Below are positions 1 to 10,891 of a stretch of 64,000 bases of DNA, one piece after another. The DNA comes from Periplaneta americana (lineage: Eukaryota; Arthropoda; Insecta; Blattodea; Blattidae), in NCBI RefSeq assembly GCF_040183065.1, contig NC_091130.1:128999914-129063913 (forward strand). The letters run 5' to 3'. How positions within the stretch are numbered: the first letter of the stretch is position 1; every line of letters begins with the position of its first letter. The position numbers and the translations under genes are program-made. Below the pieces are notes generated by a model. The model was not told the DNA's origin. It did not search any database and saw nothing but the letters and a program-made list of their open reading frames with translations.

Positions 1-552
1 TGCTACGAAGTTATGATCCACCGTGGGCTCCAATTATGGTTGGTCTGAATACTTACCTAGTTGGGTTTTATCTGAGGCAAATGTCTGGTAACCCCATGGC
101 GAATTCTCAGACTCATCTCGCCAAAATATCACCAACACCAGAAAACCGCGCATTTGGTACATCATCTTTAAATGATTGATTAAAAACTATAGCAGTGTTA
201 ACTATTAGTTAACAATTATAATTTTTGGGGGGTTAGGTGTGGGAAAAACTATCTCCTGTATTAGAAATAGTAGCCTAATATAAATAAAATAATGTTATTT
301 CCAGAGAAGAAGAAGCATGTTTTGTTATGCACTGTTTAAGTTAAAATGAAATCAGAATGAAATGAGGATTGTGCTGGAGATAAATTATTGAAATTCTTTT
401 TTAGCTCAATATGATATTAAATAATGTATAATAAAAAAAGGACAGGTAAATACAGTTCAACACTTTCGTTTTCTCTATGTCAATAATAATAAGTCTTAAT
501 GATTTATTTGAACTCTGTTTCCTTATAAATGTATTCTTTAATTTATTTACAG
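1..552. other. Intron upstream of lola-type exon 1
   Basis: No coding sequence is recognised apart from a SINE remnant near 40-142. The last bases are a T-rich tract ending in TTTACAG, the acceptor of the first terminal exon. The 5' side of this intron and the shared upstream exons lie outside the window. Confidence 0.6.
40..142 (+). mobile_element. Diverged SINE 3'-part fragment
   Basis: The order of short blocks (GGTCTGAATACTTACC, GTTGGGTTTTATC, GGTAACCCCATGGCGAATTC, CTCATCTCGCCAAA) matches what I remember of a widespread insect SINE body. The tRNA-like head and the tail are missing, so it is an old fragment. The assignment is from memory and moderate at best. Confidence 0.4.
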
Positions 553-806
553 TATGGAGTTGGTCTCAAGATACTAGTGCAACAAATGACCAAGATAAAG
601 TCTTTCAGTGCAACAACTGTGGAAAAGTTTATCTTCGATATCGCTCCCTTTGGAGACATGGACGCTATGAATGTGGAAAACCTGCAATGTTCCAGTGTCC
701 TTTCTGTGACTATCGAGCAAAACAGAAGATAAATGTTGTCAAACATGTAAAACATTTGCATAAAAATGAAGTTACTGGTACTGTTAATTCTCCTGTTTGT
801 TATTAA
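553..806 (+). CDS. lola: lola-type alternative terminal exon 1 (C2HC + C2H2 fingers)
   Basis: Terminal exon of a BTB/zinc-finger transcription factor of the longitudinals lacking type. It begins after the acceptor TTTACAG at 546-552. The first codon is completed by one base from an upstream exon. About 83 residues follow, with a short linker and then two fingers at about residues 20-70: C-x2-C-x12-H-x4-C (CNNCGKVY...SLWRH...YEC) and C-x2-C-x12-H-x4-H (CPFCDYRAKQK...H...H). TAA ends it at 804-806, and an AATAAA lies at 1301-1306. In Drosophila lola such exons are spliced to shared BTB exons to give nuclear DNA-binding isoforms used in axon guidance and germline development. It is about 75% identical by eye to exon 3 across the fingers. 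No Met start is needed, and an ATG upstream in the same frame is intronic. Gene identity is inferred from finger type and exon design. Confidence 0.85.
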
Positions 807-2107
807 AATGTCCTGTTTGTTCAGCAGTTCAAAAATGCATTTGTTTCATCATGATATTAATGGTAAACATTTTATGAATGTCATCTTTAATTTATTATTT
901 TAATACTTGTGAGTAAATTATTTCTCAGCTAGAAAGTGGCAACATTGCTATCCTGCATGAGTGATTGTGTAGTGTACATGGAAGTTTTGGTCAAGGCCTA
1001 GCTCATGCCAGCCTGCTGAGTGGAACCCAAAACAAGAATACAGACAGGTTACAGAATCTCCTTTCTTACTTTGATTGAGTAAATAACGTTTTAACTGGTA
1101 TTTTCTATATTAATAGTTTGTGGTTTGTATCTTCTGTCTCCATAATTAGTGTGTAGGAATGCACCTGCTGATAGTCAAAGTTGCTGTTTTCTGGGCGAGA
1201 GATAAATTATTCACCCAGTACAATTCTCATTGCAGTGCATATCGTTCAAGTTGTTACCTAGGTAGTGTACCGTTTTTTAATATTGAGTTTAGACTGAAGT
1301 AATAAACAAGTGCTACTGGTATTGATGAAATTAACAGTTCAGCGACCATTTTAATAATGTTCTTTTTTTTTTGAAGTCATGTTCTTTTTTCTAAGTATTG
1401 TACCTATAATGTACCTGAATCTGAACTATTTATAAATTTGGACACAAGATGACATAACCTCAAATTGAAGATACTGAGAAATGTTTTCATTTGCTGTATA
1501 ACAAACCAATATTGGAACTTATAGAATAAGGAAGCATGGTATTAAGTACAGTATTGAAAAACATTTATGGCATTTGTTCAAACTGTATATTAATCTTCAC
1601 TTTTATACGAACAGGTACAGTTACTGTAAAATAAATAATGCATGTTATTAGGATAACCTAACAGGAGAGTTTTAATAACAACACAAAGACTGTAAAATCG
1701 CATTTCTTTCTCAGAGTTCAACTTAGGAGTCTTAAAACATTGCACAGATACGGAAATAAAATTTGAAGCTCCCTTTACAACAAAACTGTGCATGTGCAGT
1801 AAACAAGAGCCCCTGTATATATGCTACTTGTGGACAATTGTGCGAAATTGTTGCCTACATACAGGTGAATTCCCATCAAGTTTCGCTCCAAATTTTAATT
1901 CCGTAGCTGTACACATCTGGTAACATGTATGGTTAAGTTTACAGTGATCTGTGTAATGAAAATACTTATTCAAAATTTTAAAATTTTTATAGCATTACTG
2001 CTCTGTGTTTTGTTTCATTGATATTTTTCACTTCCGAGTCGGCCATTCCCTGTACTTCGCTAGTTGCGCTATAACGTTATTTTATTATTTTAAAATTGAG
2101 GTTACAA
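807..2107. other. 3' UTR and intron after exon 1
   Basis: The 3' UTR of exon 1 probably runs to near the AATAAA at 1301-1306. I see no other coding signal, RNA gene or clear repeat. Confidence 0.5.
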
Positions 2108-2318
2108 TAGGTTTGTTCCAGCACGGTTCAGAATTCATTCTGAACTATGGTACGGTACCTATTCATGCGCAGTAGTTCAATGTGTATTCTAACAAGACTA
2201 GAACTGATTCCGAACCAATACCGAACCTCAGTTACCTGTTCCAACGTGCTTTAGAACTCGAAAGAAGTTTGGTATTAGTTCGGAATGTGTTCTAAATTGC
2301 TTGCTGGAACAAATCTAG
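2108..2318. mobile_element. Small TIR element (MITE), about 210 bp
   Basis: The ends are imperfect inverted repeats: TAGGTTTGTTCCAGCA on the left and its near complement TGCTGGAACAAATCTA on the right. Inner arms (TTCATTCTGAAC / TTCGGAATGTGTTC) are also related. There is no coding capacity. This is a non-autonomous DNA transposon of unassigned superfamily. Confidence 0.6.
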
Positions 2319-3021
2319 TATATATCTTACTTGAGTTTGTTCATATAATGTAATGTGAAGCTAACAAAATACCGACTGAACTTGTTTTCACTGTGAAATT
2401 AATACTTGAACCAAAAGTAAAATCGTTTTTAATCAATAGTAAACTCCGAAATGTACATATGTATTAAATTATTAAGGTGTGACGATTTCTGCCTCTGAGA
2501 GTCTAATATTATTTATTGTGTCAAATGATATTATTCTCTATTGCATAAAGTATGATACGCTTAATTTATTTTATACCTTAAGTTTCAGCATATGTTTTTT
2601 CATCAGTGACACTGACAGATTTGCTGTGTTTGTAATTAGTGTAGTGATGTCCATGTTTATAAACAATTTAAGCATTCTTTAAATGATGTTATTTTGTTTA
2701 TCCAATACGATTAAAATTGCATTAATTCATAAATAAAAACTGATAAAACATCGTAATTTTGCTTTTTTTTACTTAGTTGAGTAGCACAAGATATACTATC
2801 AGTAATTATGAATGCTGAAGATCGGGATTTAATTCTCTATAACTCCAACATCGAAATTTGTGTTGAACAAGACTGTACTGAAATAAGGTTTTTTTTTATG
2901 TGTTATCTTTTCTTTTGTCATCATGCAATACATTCTTCATTGTCATCCTATGATTAATGCAAACGAGAACAGAACTTTTCAGTATCATCCATGGAAACAA
3001 AGCAGAACATTATAGTAGTAG
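2319..3021. other. Intron, nothing recognised
   Basis: AT-rich intron. The open frame at 2479-2682 is hydrophobic, has no motif or neighbour support, and is taken as chance. Confidence 0.5.
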
Positions 3022-3203
3022 CACATTCTGGTATATACAGTCACGAAGCTCAATACGTAGTCAATATGCATCCATAGATAGTTGCTAACCACTAGGATCG
3101 CTACTGTCGCCTCATTACAGAAAATGCAAAATAGTACCTGCACAGTCTATTGTTCCTAGTACCCTCATAAACTCAAGCTTCGTGACTGTATATACTAGAC
3201 TGC
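3022..3203. mobile_element. Short TIR element, deletion derivative of the 49.6-kb element
   Basis: The ends are inverted repeats around TATACAGTCACGAAGCT and AGCTTCGTGACTGTATA. The inner flanks (GTAGTTGC..ACCACTAGGATCGCTACT and ACAGTCTATTGTTCCTAG) match both ends of the 1.3-kb element at 49628-50958, while the middle is missing. A GTA-rich microsatellite at 3204-3240 touches the right end and hides any target duplication. Confidence 0.75.
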
Positions 3204-3240
3204 GGTAGTAGTAATAGTAGTAGTAGTGGTGGTAGTAGTC
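3204..3240. repeat. (GTA)n microsatellite
   Basis: Imperfect trinucleotide run of GTA/GTG units next to the TIR element. Confidence 0.8.
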
Positions 3241-3394
3241 TTTTATTTAATTGTGTTTCCAGTTACAGAAGTTACTCAGTGGCGAAATTCATTATTGGCG
3301 AGAAATAACAGCTCTATAACATGGGCCTCCCAGCCCTACTTACCACCGAATGAAGTCTTGAAGAATTTTATCACTTTTGGCTGAGTTTGAATGT

Positions 3395-3810
3395 TCGAAA
3401 TTTGGCCGGAATCCGACAGAATAAGCGCCATCTTAAAGTGATTATTTTCGAATATCATATTATTACTAACCTAAGATGTTAATAAAGCATCGTAAAAGAA
3501 CCTACTAAAAAAAAAAAAATCATATTATTACGATGTACCAAAATACATCCCGGCCACTTAGTCACTCTTAATGAGTACACCTCTGCACATTAATGTGTTG
3601 GACATTGTGCCACTGTCACACATCTGTGACACAGTGCATGAGGGTTGGCCACTAGAGGGAACATAAGAGGTGGAACTTAAATTGAGAGGATTCAATCCGG
3701 CATCGAGATGGGAATCCAATGTGGCTTAGTGGATAGAGCGTCAGCACATAGAGCTGAAAACCTGGGTTCAAATCAAATTTTTCTCCGTTCCACTCATTCT
3801 TCATCACTAG
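3395..3810. mobile_element. Second SINE family (SINE2), split copy with a nested SINE1 tail
   Basis: 3395-3466 matches the minus-strand end of the tRNA-like family found at 21.1-21.9 kb (GGCCGGAATCCGAC, AATAAGCGCC). 3532-3810 is a plus-strand part of the same family. It carries the A box TGGCTTAGTGG and a mutated B box region GGGTTCAAATC near 3721-3775, followed by TTTTTCTCCGTTCCA. The two parts are separated by a 5'-truncated SINE1 tail at 3467-3518. It is a derived, non-functional tRNA-like sequence, not a tRNA gene. Confidence 0.7.
3467..3518 (+). mobile_element. 5'-truncated SINE1 tail with 13-bp target duplication
   Basis: Contains the SINE1 3' end (CTAAGATGTTAATAAAGCATC then CGTAAAAGAACC) and an A tail. 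It is bounded by ATCATATTATTAC at 3454-3466 and 3519-3531. Only the last 50 bases of the element were copied, a usual outcome of LINE-driven retrotransposition. Confidence 0.8.
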
Positions 3811-3840
3811 AAGTAAAATTAAAAACACATAATTACTTCC

Positions 3841-3908
3841 AAAGCAGCTTTAAAATATGGGTGTGAGGCCTGGACGTTGAGTAAAAGGGACAAACAAAGA
3901 TTTGAATC
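3841..3908 (+). pseudogene. LINE reverse transcriptase scrap
   Basis: Translates as ALKYGCEAWTLSKRDKQRFE, a block seen just after the RT domain of RTE/CR1-like insect LINEs. Nothing coding follows on the far side of the SINE inserted at 3909. Confidence 0.55.
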
Positions 3909-4182
3909 GGTTTTTTAATTTTTTTTTTTATATTTTAGTAGGTTATTTTACAACGCTTTATCAACTTCTTAGATTATTTAGCATCTATGAGATGAAGGTG
4001 CTAATGCCAGTGGAATGAGTCAGGGGTCCAGCACCGAAAGTTACCCAGCATTTGCTCATATTGGGTTGAGAGAAAATCCCGGAAAAAACCTCAACCAGGT
4101 AACTTGTCCCGACCAGGAATCGAATCCAGGCCAACTGGTTTCGCAGCCACATATGCTAACCGTTACTCCACAGGTATGGACT
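3909..4182 (-). mobile_element. SINE1 copy (tRNA-derived)
   Basis: Minus-strand SINE. The tRNA-like head lies at the right (A-box region TGGAGTAACGG, mutated B box) and the body (GTTACCTGGTTGAGG, TGCTGGGTAACTTTCGGTGC) and GCGTTGTAAAATAACC tail at the left. ATTTGAATC at 3900-3908 and 4183-4191 is a 9-bp target duplication. Same family as 9733, 25951, 35106 and 46039. Confidence 0.85.
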
Positions 4183-4191
4183 ATTTGAATC

Positions 4192-4659
4192 CATTTGAAT
4201 TAAATTTCTGGGGGCACTATGACCCTGCACTGCAATCTTTCAAGATCTATTGCGCTAACCCTAAAGCTAGGTGCATTCCCAAAACCACACGAGTTGACTA
4301 CACTAAGGTTCTCTGCGTAACCAGGTTTTGAGCAGGAATCCCATCCATCCTTAAGTCAACCCTTTCCATGCATCACCATTCGGAGTGTGCATTGTATACA
4401 TCAGTGAGTCATTAAAAATCTTTATGAGAGTCATCTGTCTCTGATTACACCACAGCGCATGATAACAGCTACAAGGTTTGTTATATAAATCACACAAGCA
4501 CCACTTTTCATCTGTGGTATGGAATCTTTTTCTAGTGCATACACGAAAGTGGAACTCGTGTACTGCGAACTGAGTCATTGTATGTCACAGCTCATATTCC
4601 CTTCTTCTTTCCTTGTAGTTCTTAATACACTACTTTAGACTGGAGTCGTAGTTGTACAT
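4192..4659. other. Intron, nothing recognised
   Basis: No gene or clear repeat. The 75-residue frames on both strands lack motifs. Confidence 0.45.
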
Positions 4660-5076
4660 CTATAGTCCCATCGCTCTAATTTCCGGCAGCCAATCACGTT
4701 GCAGGTCGGCTACATTTAAACGTGTGCGTCTTGTGATTCACTGATGAATACGTTAAGCATTTCCTAAGGCTCGATAAATACTTAATATAATCGCCCGCCA
4801 TTTTGGCTCTTTCGTTTGCGTTCGCAGAAAGGACACGAGGACGTTATTTACTGCTCAATTATTTGCTGAATTACAGTGCGTTTGATTTATTATCATAGGA
4901 GCTACGACATGATAATGTTTAACGGTGTGGCAAATAGATTCCTCGTATGGTAGCTTGGCAACGAAAGAACAAAAATGCGAACGATACTACCTACCTAGAC
5001 TTTATAGAGCTTTCACTTCCTAAGATGTAAGCACAGAGGAGGAGTCATGCCAGGAATAACAGCGTCGCGACTATAG
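4660..5076. mobile_element. MITE with CTATAGTC ends, copy 1 (417 bp)
   Basis: Begins CTATAGTCCCATCGC and ends GCGTCGCGACTATAG, giving a short TIR of about 8 bp. A reverse-oriented copy is at 22882-23288 and is similar throughout (GGAAATTAGAGCGA, GCCAAAATGGCGGGCGATTA, CATGATAATGTTTAAC). TA flanks at the second copy suggest Tc1/mariner-type mobilisation. No coding capacity. Confidence 0.8.
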
Positions 5077-5220
5077 TTCTGTATAGAATGTTTCTCTAAA
5101 AGCTTACATGCTAACCTTGATGGTGTGAATTTGGACACACATAGTAATATCTTCGGCAAAGTTGCTTTAGTTTTCTCGATAACCTTGAGATTGCTTTTAG
5201 TAAGATGCAACGACATAATT

Positions 5221-5600
5221 TCCAGTCTATAAAATAATAATGATAGGTGAATAAATTGTTCAAAGCTGCTTTACAGGGAACTTTAGCTGAAAAACTAGAC
5301 TTGCATAATATATATGTTACTGTAGGCACGTTAACAGAAAACCACAATTCCAAGTCACACAGAGTTGTGTGCACTCGATGTGGGTCTCTGGCGTCTCGTC
5401 AGCCCACGTGAGTTGTGTGGATATAAAGGGAAAAATTGAGATGGTGTCGGATGGAGTTCGTGGGTAGCTCACTTGGTAGAGCGCAGGTACGTTCAACCAG
5501 AGGTCCTGGGATCGATACCTGGCCCTGGAACAATTTTTCCCTTGAAATTATTCATATCTGCTTTACAGGGAGCTTTACCTGAAAAACTAGATTTGAATAA
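5221..5600. mobile_element. tRNA-like SINE inside a 40-bp direct repeat
   Basis: 5461-5530 has an A-box-like TAGCTCACTTGGTAGAG and a B-box-like GGGATCGATACC, so it is tRNA-derived. CTGCTTTACAGGGA..CTTTA..CTGAAAAACTAGA occurs on both sides (about 5265-5301 and 5551-5594) with a few differences, and AATAATGATAGGTG lies outside each. This looks like an insertion that duplicated a long stretch, or a recombination product. Family not known to me. Confidence 0.5.
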
Positions 5601-5995
5601 TGATAGGTGTTTATATTTGCACCAGATAGTTTCATGGCTGTAGCTATATACAGTCTATGCAGAAACTGTACGTTTTGCATGGCTATTATTGCTGCTTCAG
5701 CTTTCTCTTTCACATATTTGGTGAAGATGCTTCTATTTGTCAGCAATATCATTGTCAAATATTTAAAACTTTTACAATTTTTAATGGTTCATTTCCTTTT
5801 ATGTAGTTAACTGGAATCATTTGCAGTGTCTTCTGTTTATTGATTATGAACTTATTTTTCTCTCTCCATTCCAGTCGATTATTCAGTGCTGCTTGAAACT
5901 TTTCTGTTTGGGTTGAGACCTGTGCCATATCATCTGCATGCATATAAATTTTCACCTGATCATTATGATTTTCTGCATTAGGTTCCATGTTGCTA
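5595..5995 (-). pseudogene. Decayed LINE reverse transcriptase fragment
   Basis: Minus-strand translation gives a degenerate RT catalytic block (KIYMHADDMAQVST, the usual Y-ADD box with H for Y), then ALNNRLEWREKNKFIIN and KTLQMI. After a frameshift it continues with FTKYVKEKAEAAIIAMQNV and LYIATAMKL. These blocks follow each other in insect non-LTR RTs. The left edge abuts the tRNA-like repeat. No intact frame remains. Confidence 0.7.
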
Positions 5996-6000
5996 CATTG

Positions 6001-6684
6001 AACATTTTGAGGCTCGTCCGTTTTTATACTTTGAATTACACTTTTAGAGGTATTTACATTTTTTAATTAGTGTAAATTTCTGAATTTTTAGGGGCATCAT
6101 AAGTTTATATGAGTATTAGTACATGGTTTGCATATAAGGCAACATGTACACATTAGAAGTTGTTAGAAATTGTAACAATTCTGAAGATATAATAAAGACT
6201 TTTTTATCTTCACTGATTCTTTTAATTCTGCAATCAACACCAAACAAATCCCTGTATCAATATGACTGATTGCCTGTTTAGAGATTCCAAAAAGATATTG
6301 CAAACTACTCACAGTAAATTAGTCTCCATTAGTTAAAACTGAAGTGTAACTGCCAGTCTGTCATGGACTGATATGTGGCACTCAGAATACAAATGGCTCA
6401 ACTCACAAAATTATATTTCCACTTTACCTGTTTGTAACAGGTGCAAAATGCGATACACAAATGAAAATTGTGTTGAAATCTCATGGAAAAACTGGGAATT
6501 ATTTTTAGACCGATTTACACTTTGAAAAGAACAATATGAGGAGCTCTATAAAGCAATAAACTCAACATTCATTTTTTTGTGGGTTGGGCCATTTGTGCGC
6601 TGAGTGCCTTGTATGGCTTCTATCATGTTTGTGTATTTTTTCACAATTTGAGTGTCAATTACATTTATTAAATATTGAAAATTC

Positions 6685-6688
<4 letters not shown>
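6001..6688. other. Intron, nothing recognised
   Basis: AT-rich, with no coding or repeat signal I can support. Confidence 0.45.

Positions 6689-6735
<47 letters not shown>
6689..6735. repeat. (TA)n microsatellite at a LINE 3' end
   Basis: About 23 TA units directly beside the 3' end of the LINE at 6736-7308. A shorter (TA)n at 7310-7323 sits at its other end, so the LINE probably inserted into, or grew, a TA run. Confidence 0.85.
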
Positions 6736-7308
6736 TCACTTACTTTTGCTTTTAGAGAACCCGGAGGTTCATTGCTGCCCTCGCATAAGCCCGCCATTGG
6801 TCCCTATCCTGAACAAGATTAATCCAGTCTCTACCATCATATCCTACCTCCCTCAAATCTATTTCAATATTTTCCTCCCATCTAAGTCTCGGCCTCCCAA
6901 AAGATCTTTTTCCCTCCGGCCTCCCAACTAACATTCTATATGCATTTCTGGATTCGCTCATAAGTGCTACATGCCCTGCCCATTTCAAACATCTGGATTT
7001 AATGTTCCTAATTATGTAAGGTGAAGAATACAATGCGTGCAGTTCTGCTGTATGTAACTTTCTCCATCCTCCTGTAACTTCATCCCTCTTAGCCCCAAAT
7101 ACTTTCCTAAGCACTTTATTCTCAAATACTCTTAACATATGTTCCTCTCTCAAAGTGAGAGTTCAATTTTCACAACCATACAAAACAACTGGTAATATAA
7201 CTGTTTTATGAATTCTAACTTTCAGCGTTTTTGAGAGCAGAATGGATGACAAAAGCTTCTCAACCGAGTAATAACGGGCATTTCCCATATTTTCTAACAT
7301 TTAGCTAA
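6736..7308 (-). pseudogene. LINE-A C-terminal fragment, copy 1
   Basis: Minus-strand remnant of a non-LTR retrotransposon polyprotein after the RT domain. The open part (6752-7153) reads REEHMLRVFENKVLRKVFG, KWAGHVALM, GRPRLRWEENIEIDLREVG and DQWRAYARAAMNLRVL. The upstream part, with a stop and frame changes, reads KTVILPVVLYGCENW. The family recurs at 25600 and 43541. I associate these blocks with abundant cockroach LINEs. Only the last third is present, as expected for 5' truncation. Confidence 0.8.
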
Positions 7309-7828
7309 CATATATATATATATAATTGGATCTTCCTTTGATTATTATGAAAAATATCTTTCATGCGGTCTAAGTCTGTTACGTGTTTTGTAATAAGTTG
7401 GAGAGTTAAGACTGAAGACTTTGATAGAAGTTAATTTTTTAATTAAGCTGCATATTGAACCAATATTACTAAGAGGGTCTTTCCGATAGTAATGCCTCCT
7501 ATTTATTTTTAAGGAAACTACAACACAAACAGAGAGCATAACAACACTTAAATAAAGCAAGATTTCAGGTACAGATTCAGAATCAAAATTCAGATGGCTC
7601 AAATTTTGTTTTTGGGTCTGTACATACAGTTATTTTTCCATATAGTCACCACCATTCGTTACACACTTGTTCCACCAATGAACTAGAGCCTGTATGCCGC
7701 ACTCGTAAAAATCTGAACCAGCAGAGGCAAGCCACTTTTTACAGCTGCAATGACAGCATCCTTGTCTGCAAATGTTGCCCACCTAGTCCATCTTTCATAG
7801 GCCGAAAGAGCTGGGTGTCTGAAGGTAC

Positions 7829-8778
7829 CAGTGGCGGCTCGTGCCTTTCTTGGGTGGGTGTTCACAAAAAAAAAAGAGTAATGAACACACTGATATATTC
7901 TCGTATAGCTGAGTGACACGTCAGAGATAAACCAGTTCTAATATGCATGTACCAAATCTACGCATATAAAACCAAAATTAAAACCATTAAACAAGAGTAG
8001 AGTAAAATTTATTCATAGGACTCACCTTCACTGCTGTTGTAGATGGTGTTGAAGATCTAGATTTATTTGTAGAGAAACTCCATGCACCTAGTTTTGAGAG
8101 ATGCAAACTTATCAATAACTTTATTATTGAAGTCTCTAATGTCGTTAACAAGTTTTTTTCCACTGCCAACATAGCCAATTTACTTAATCGGTCTTCTGTC
8201 ATGGTGCGGAGGAATGTTTTAATCCTCTTTTAATTTAACACACAATTTCACACACATCCGTCTCCAAACTTCAAGTGTTACTGTTTCAGCTTTCAATACG
8301 CACCATTGCAGCTTGTATTTTCCTTACTTTGCTGAACAAAAGACAACAGAATCAGCTCCCGCGTGTAACGGTATTTTGAAAAGAAAGAGTAAAGAGAGAA
8401 AACGAGGAAAGAGGGAGAAAGGAACAGGATGCCAGACCCAAGGGAGATGGAGCATCTCTGTTTCTCTGTCACTAGCACGTTAAGACTTGTGCGAACCAGA
8501 GCTATTGTAACCATTGTAACAAACCAGAAAATATTCTCGCCTCAGGCTATTCCACCCTGCTAGAGAAAAATTGTGCGAGCTGCTGTCAACCTGTCCAATG
8601 GAGATTCAAAGACACACGACACACGAACGGGACATTCTCTCGAGACGAAAAATGTAGGAACGTTATTGCACATTGGAAAGTAATAGATGTAATAATATTA
8701 ATACAGTAATATGTATGGTTATTGTTGGTTTTTAAGGTGTTCACGTGCTCCTGTGCTCATATAGAGGAACCGCCGCTG
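7829..8778 (-). mobile_element. hAT element (950 bp) with transposase C-terminal remnant
   Basis: Ends CAGTGGCGG / CCGCCGCTG, with a perfect 8-bp target duplication GAAGGTAC at 7821-7828 and 8779-8786, diagnostic of hAT. On the minus strand near 7987-8230 the frame reads KRIKTFLRTMTEDRLSKLAM then LAVEKNLL, which is the dimerisation tail of ZMYM1-like hAT transposases. The rest of the transposase is gone, so the copy is non-autonomous. It lies inside the mariner transposase. Confidence 0.88.
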
Positions 8779-9301
8779 GAAGGTACTCAATCCGGACTAT
8801 ACAGTGGATATGGTAGGAAAACCCAGTGGTTGCGAAACTGATGTGGGGCCTAGCATTACCGTGTTACAAGCGAAAAGTTGTTCTTCTTCTCTGGCCTGAC
8901 TCTGGAAACTCGGGTCTTCAGCTTTGTCAGCATCTTCGTATAGCGTTCAGAATTGACAATTTCTCCAGGCTTCAGGACATCCAAACGAGTCACACCCCAC
9001 CTATCCAAAAAGACTGTCATTTTTGCCAATGTTGAAATATACTACCCACTGCCTCACTGTGCTCGCATCCACAGTATTGTCTCTGTACACCTTTAGCGAG
9101 TTTCGATGGGTGTCAGTGGGTGCAATTTGTTCCACAGTGAGGAATTCAATAACATCTCTGTTTCGTACGCACCCCCATGTCAGATGCCATTTGGTAGACT
9201 GCCCTGCTGCCGTTATCTGTGGCACAACAACCAAACTAACAGGACATTAGCGGGAAGGTTCAGCCTTTACTGCAATACCAGTAGGGAATCGTGTAGGACC
9301 A

Positions 9302-10069
9302 TTTAAAAAAAACTTACAAATAATGCCCATGGCTTGTCAGTATATTTTTTCATTAATAAACTTCCTCTTATGTAATCGTGAAAACTTTGTAACTAATTCA
9401 ACTGTTAATAGCATAAATACGCGTCAAAAAAAACTTTCATACCCCATCAGCAAGTCTATCGAGCTATCAAAAAGGAGTGTGTTATATGACAGTAAAAATC
9501 CCTATGGATATAAAAAATCAAACTCAAAACATGAGATTATTTAGGGCCAAATTAAAGAAGTACCTAATTTCTCAAGCCTTCTATTCTGTAGATGAATTTA
9601 TGACATTCAACAATGCTTCATGAATATTTCTGTCTTGTATTAAGTATTGCTACTGTACTAAATCTTTGTGTTGTACTAATAGACTATATTGTAAAATACT
9701 TCTGCATATATTTCAACTAGACTGTGATTATATTTATTTTTTATTAGGTTATTTTACGACGCTTTATCAACAGCTTTGGTTATTTAGCGTCTGAATGAGA
9801 TGAAGGTGATAATGCCGGTGAAATGAGTCCGGGGTCCAACACCATAAGTTACCCAGCATTTGCTCGTATTGGGTTGAGGGAAAACCCCGGAAAAAAACCT
9901 CAACCAGGTAACTTGCCCCGACCGGGAATCGAACCCGGGCAACTGTGATTATAATTAAGACTTTGAAGTACTATTAAGATTTTTTTACATGTTCCATATT
10001 CCAGCTGTGAAGTGATGTACGAATACCATGGAATGTAAATTAGTACAATACAATACAATACAATACAAC
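9302..10069 (+). mobile_element. 3' end of a LINE with (ACAAT)n tail
   Basis: Plus-strand remnants read STVNSINTRQK and then, in another frame, PSASLSSYQKGV and RLFRAKLKKYLISQAFYSVD-EFM. This is the usual C-terminal tail of Jockey/CR1-like RTs. The tail at 10044-10069 is (ACAAT)n. A SINE1 at 9733-9941 interrupts the 3' UTR. The exact left edge is uncertain. Confidence 0.7.
9733..9941 (-). mobile_element. SINE1 copy, 5'-truncated
   Basis: Minus-strand SINE1 cut off at the B box (GGTTCGATTCCCGG region). It keeps the body and the CGTCGTAAAATAACC tail. ACTGTGATTATA flanks it at 9721-9732 and 9942-9953, a perfect 12-bp target duplication. Confidence 0.9.
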
Positions 10070-10133
10070 ATTCATCTCAGATGTCATAGATCAACACAAA
10101 AAAATAGGAGGTATTAATTTCGAAATGACCCTC

Positions 10134-10891
10134 ATCACATTGCTAATATCTGTTATTATTTGTTACGAAATATTAAAGTTTACATTCTCAAGTGTATGCA
10201 TAATGAAGGGTTGAAAGAAAGCTCTAGTTTAAAATACGTCCTTGAAGTCAAATTGATCATATCAATGCTTCGGGATAGCATATTTGATTTGATTATGGTA
10301 GAATTTTGTTTCAATATTAAGTGTTTCTTTGGTCTTGTCAGTTTTTACAGTAAGTTTGTAATTGCAGAAGGTGTTCAATAATAAAATGTATTACTATCAG
10401 TGAAAATTTTTATGATGTAACTCTTTATGGGGCAATGGTGTTTTGTTTTCTATTTCCATGTAGCAAGTTATGCGTCACTCGAAATGTATTTTGATTTCAT
10501 AAATTGCAATATAAGTTTTACACATCTGATTAATGACCATCGGTAAGGAGGAAATTCTAACGACACTAAGTTGAGATAAGATAAGATTATCTAAGATTTA
10601 TTTTAAGTGACGGCTTCTACACAAAGTAACAGTTTTGTAAGTTGTAGATTTCGTCATGAATATAATACTTTTGTTTCAAAATAAATTTGTAAGTTAAAGA
10701 AATACGTTTGTACTGGTATATTTTCTTCTTTGTTCCAAATGCAAATTATTAATTTGTGAGAGGCCTTGCACACGAAATTGTGTATATTTATATTTAATTT
10801 GGTTCATTATACTAAAGAATTGTGTATACTGCAATACAATTGTAGGAATTGATTCAGTACTAACATACATATGTGTATCTTGCTGTTGCAG
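10134..10891. other. Intron before exon 2
   Basis: No feature recognised until the acceptor TTGCTGTTGCAG that ends at 10891. The frame at 10160-10381 has no recognisable content. Confidence 0.5.

Larger units (their letters stand above)
7472..10133 (-). mobile_element. Tc1/mariner element broken by three insertions
   Basis: The outer ends are 30-bp inverted repeats with mismatches: GAGGGTC..TTAATACC/GCCTCCTAT type, at 7473-7502 and 10104-10133. The minus strand carries a dead mariner-type transposase. The N-terminal half lies at about 8787-9250 (VIEFLTVEQIAPTDTHRN, DNTVDASTVRQWV) and the C-terminal end at 7630-7828 (HWWNKCVTNGGDYMEK then stop). A hAT element (7829-8778) separates the halves, and a LINE tail with a SINE inside occupies about 9302-10069. 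Removing these leaves about 1.2-1.3 kb, a normal mariner length. Frameshifts are present. Confidence 0.85.

Noticed and set aside
477-552. ATG-like start and 25 codons before the exon 1 finger region
   Set aside because: They are intronic. The acceptor at 546-552 and the shared phase in all six exons set the start at 553.
5461-5530. tRNA gene
   Set aside because: A and B boxes are present but stems do not pair. The same holds for 3721, 18700, 21200, 21830, 25115, 35106 and 57100, all repeat-associated.
6546-6931. Frames with poly-Tyr/Ile tracts
   Set aside because: Translation of the (TA)n microsatellite.
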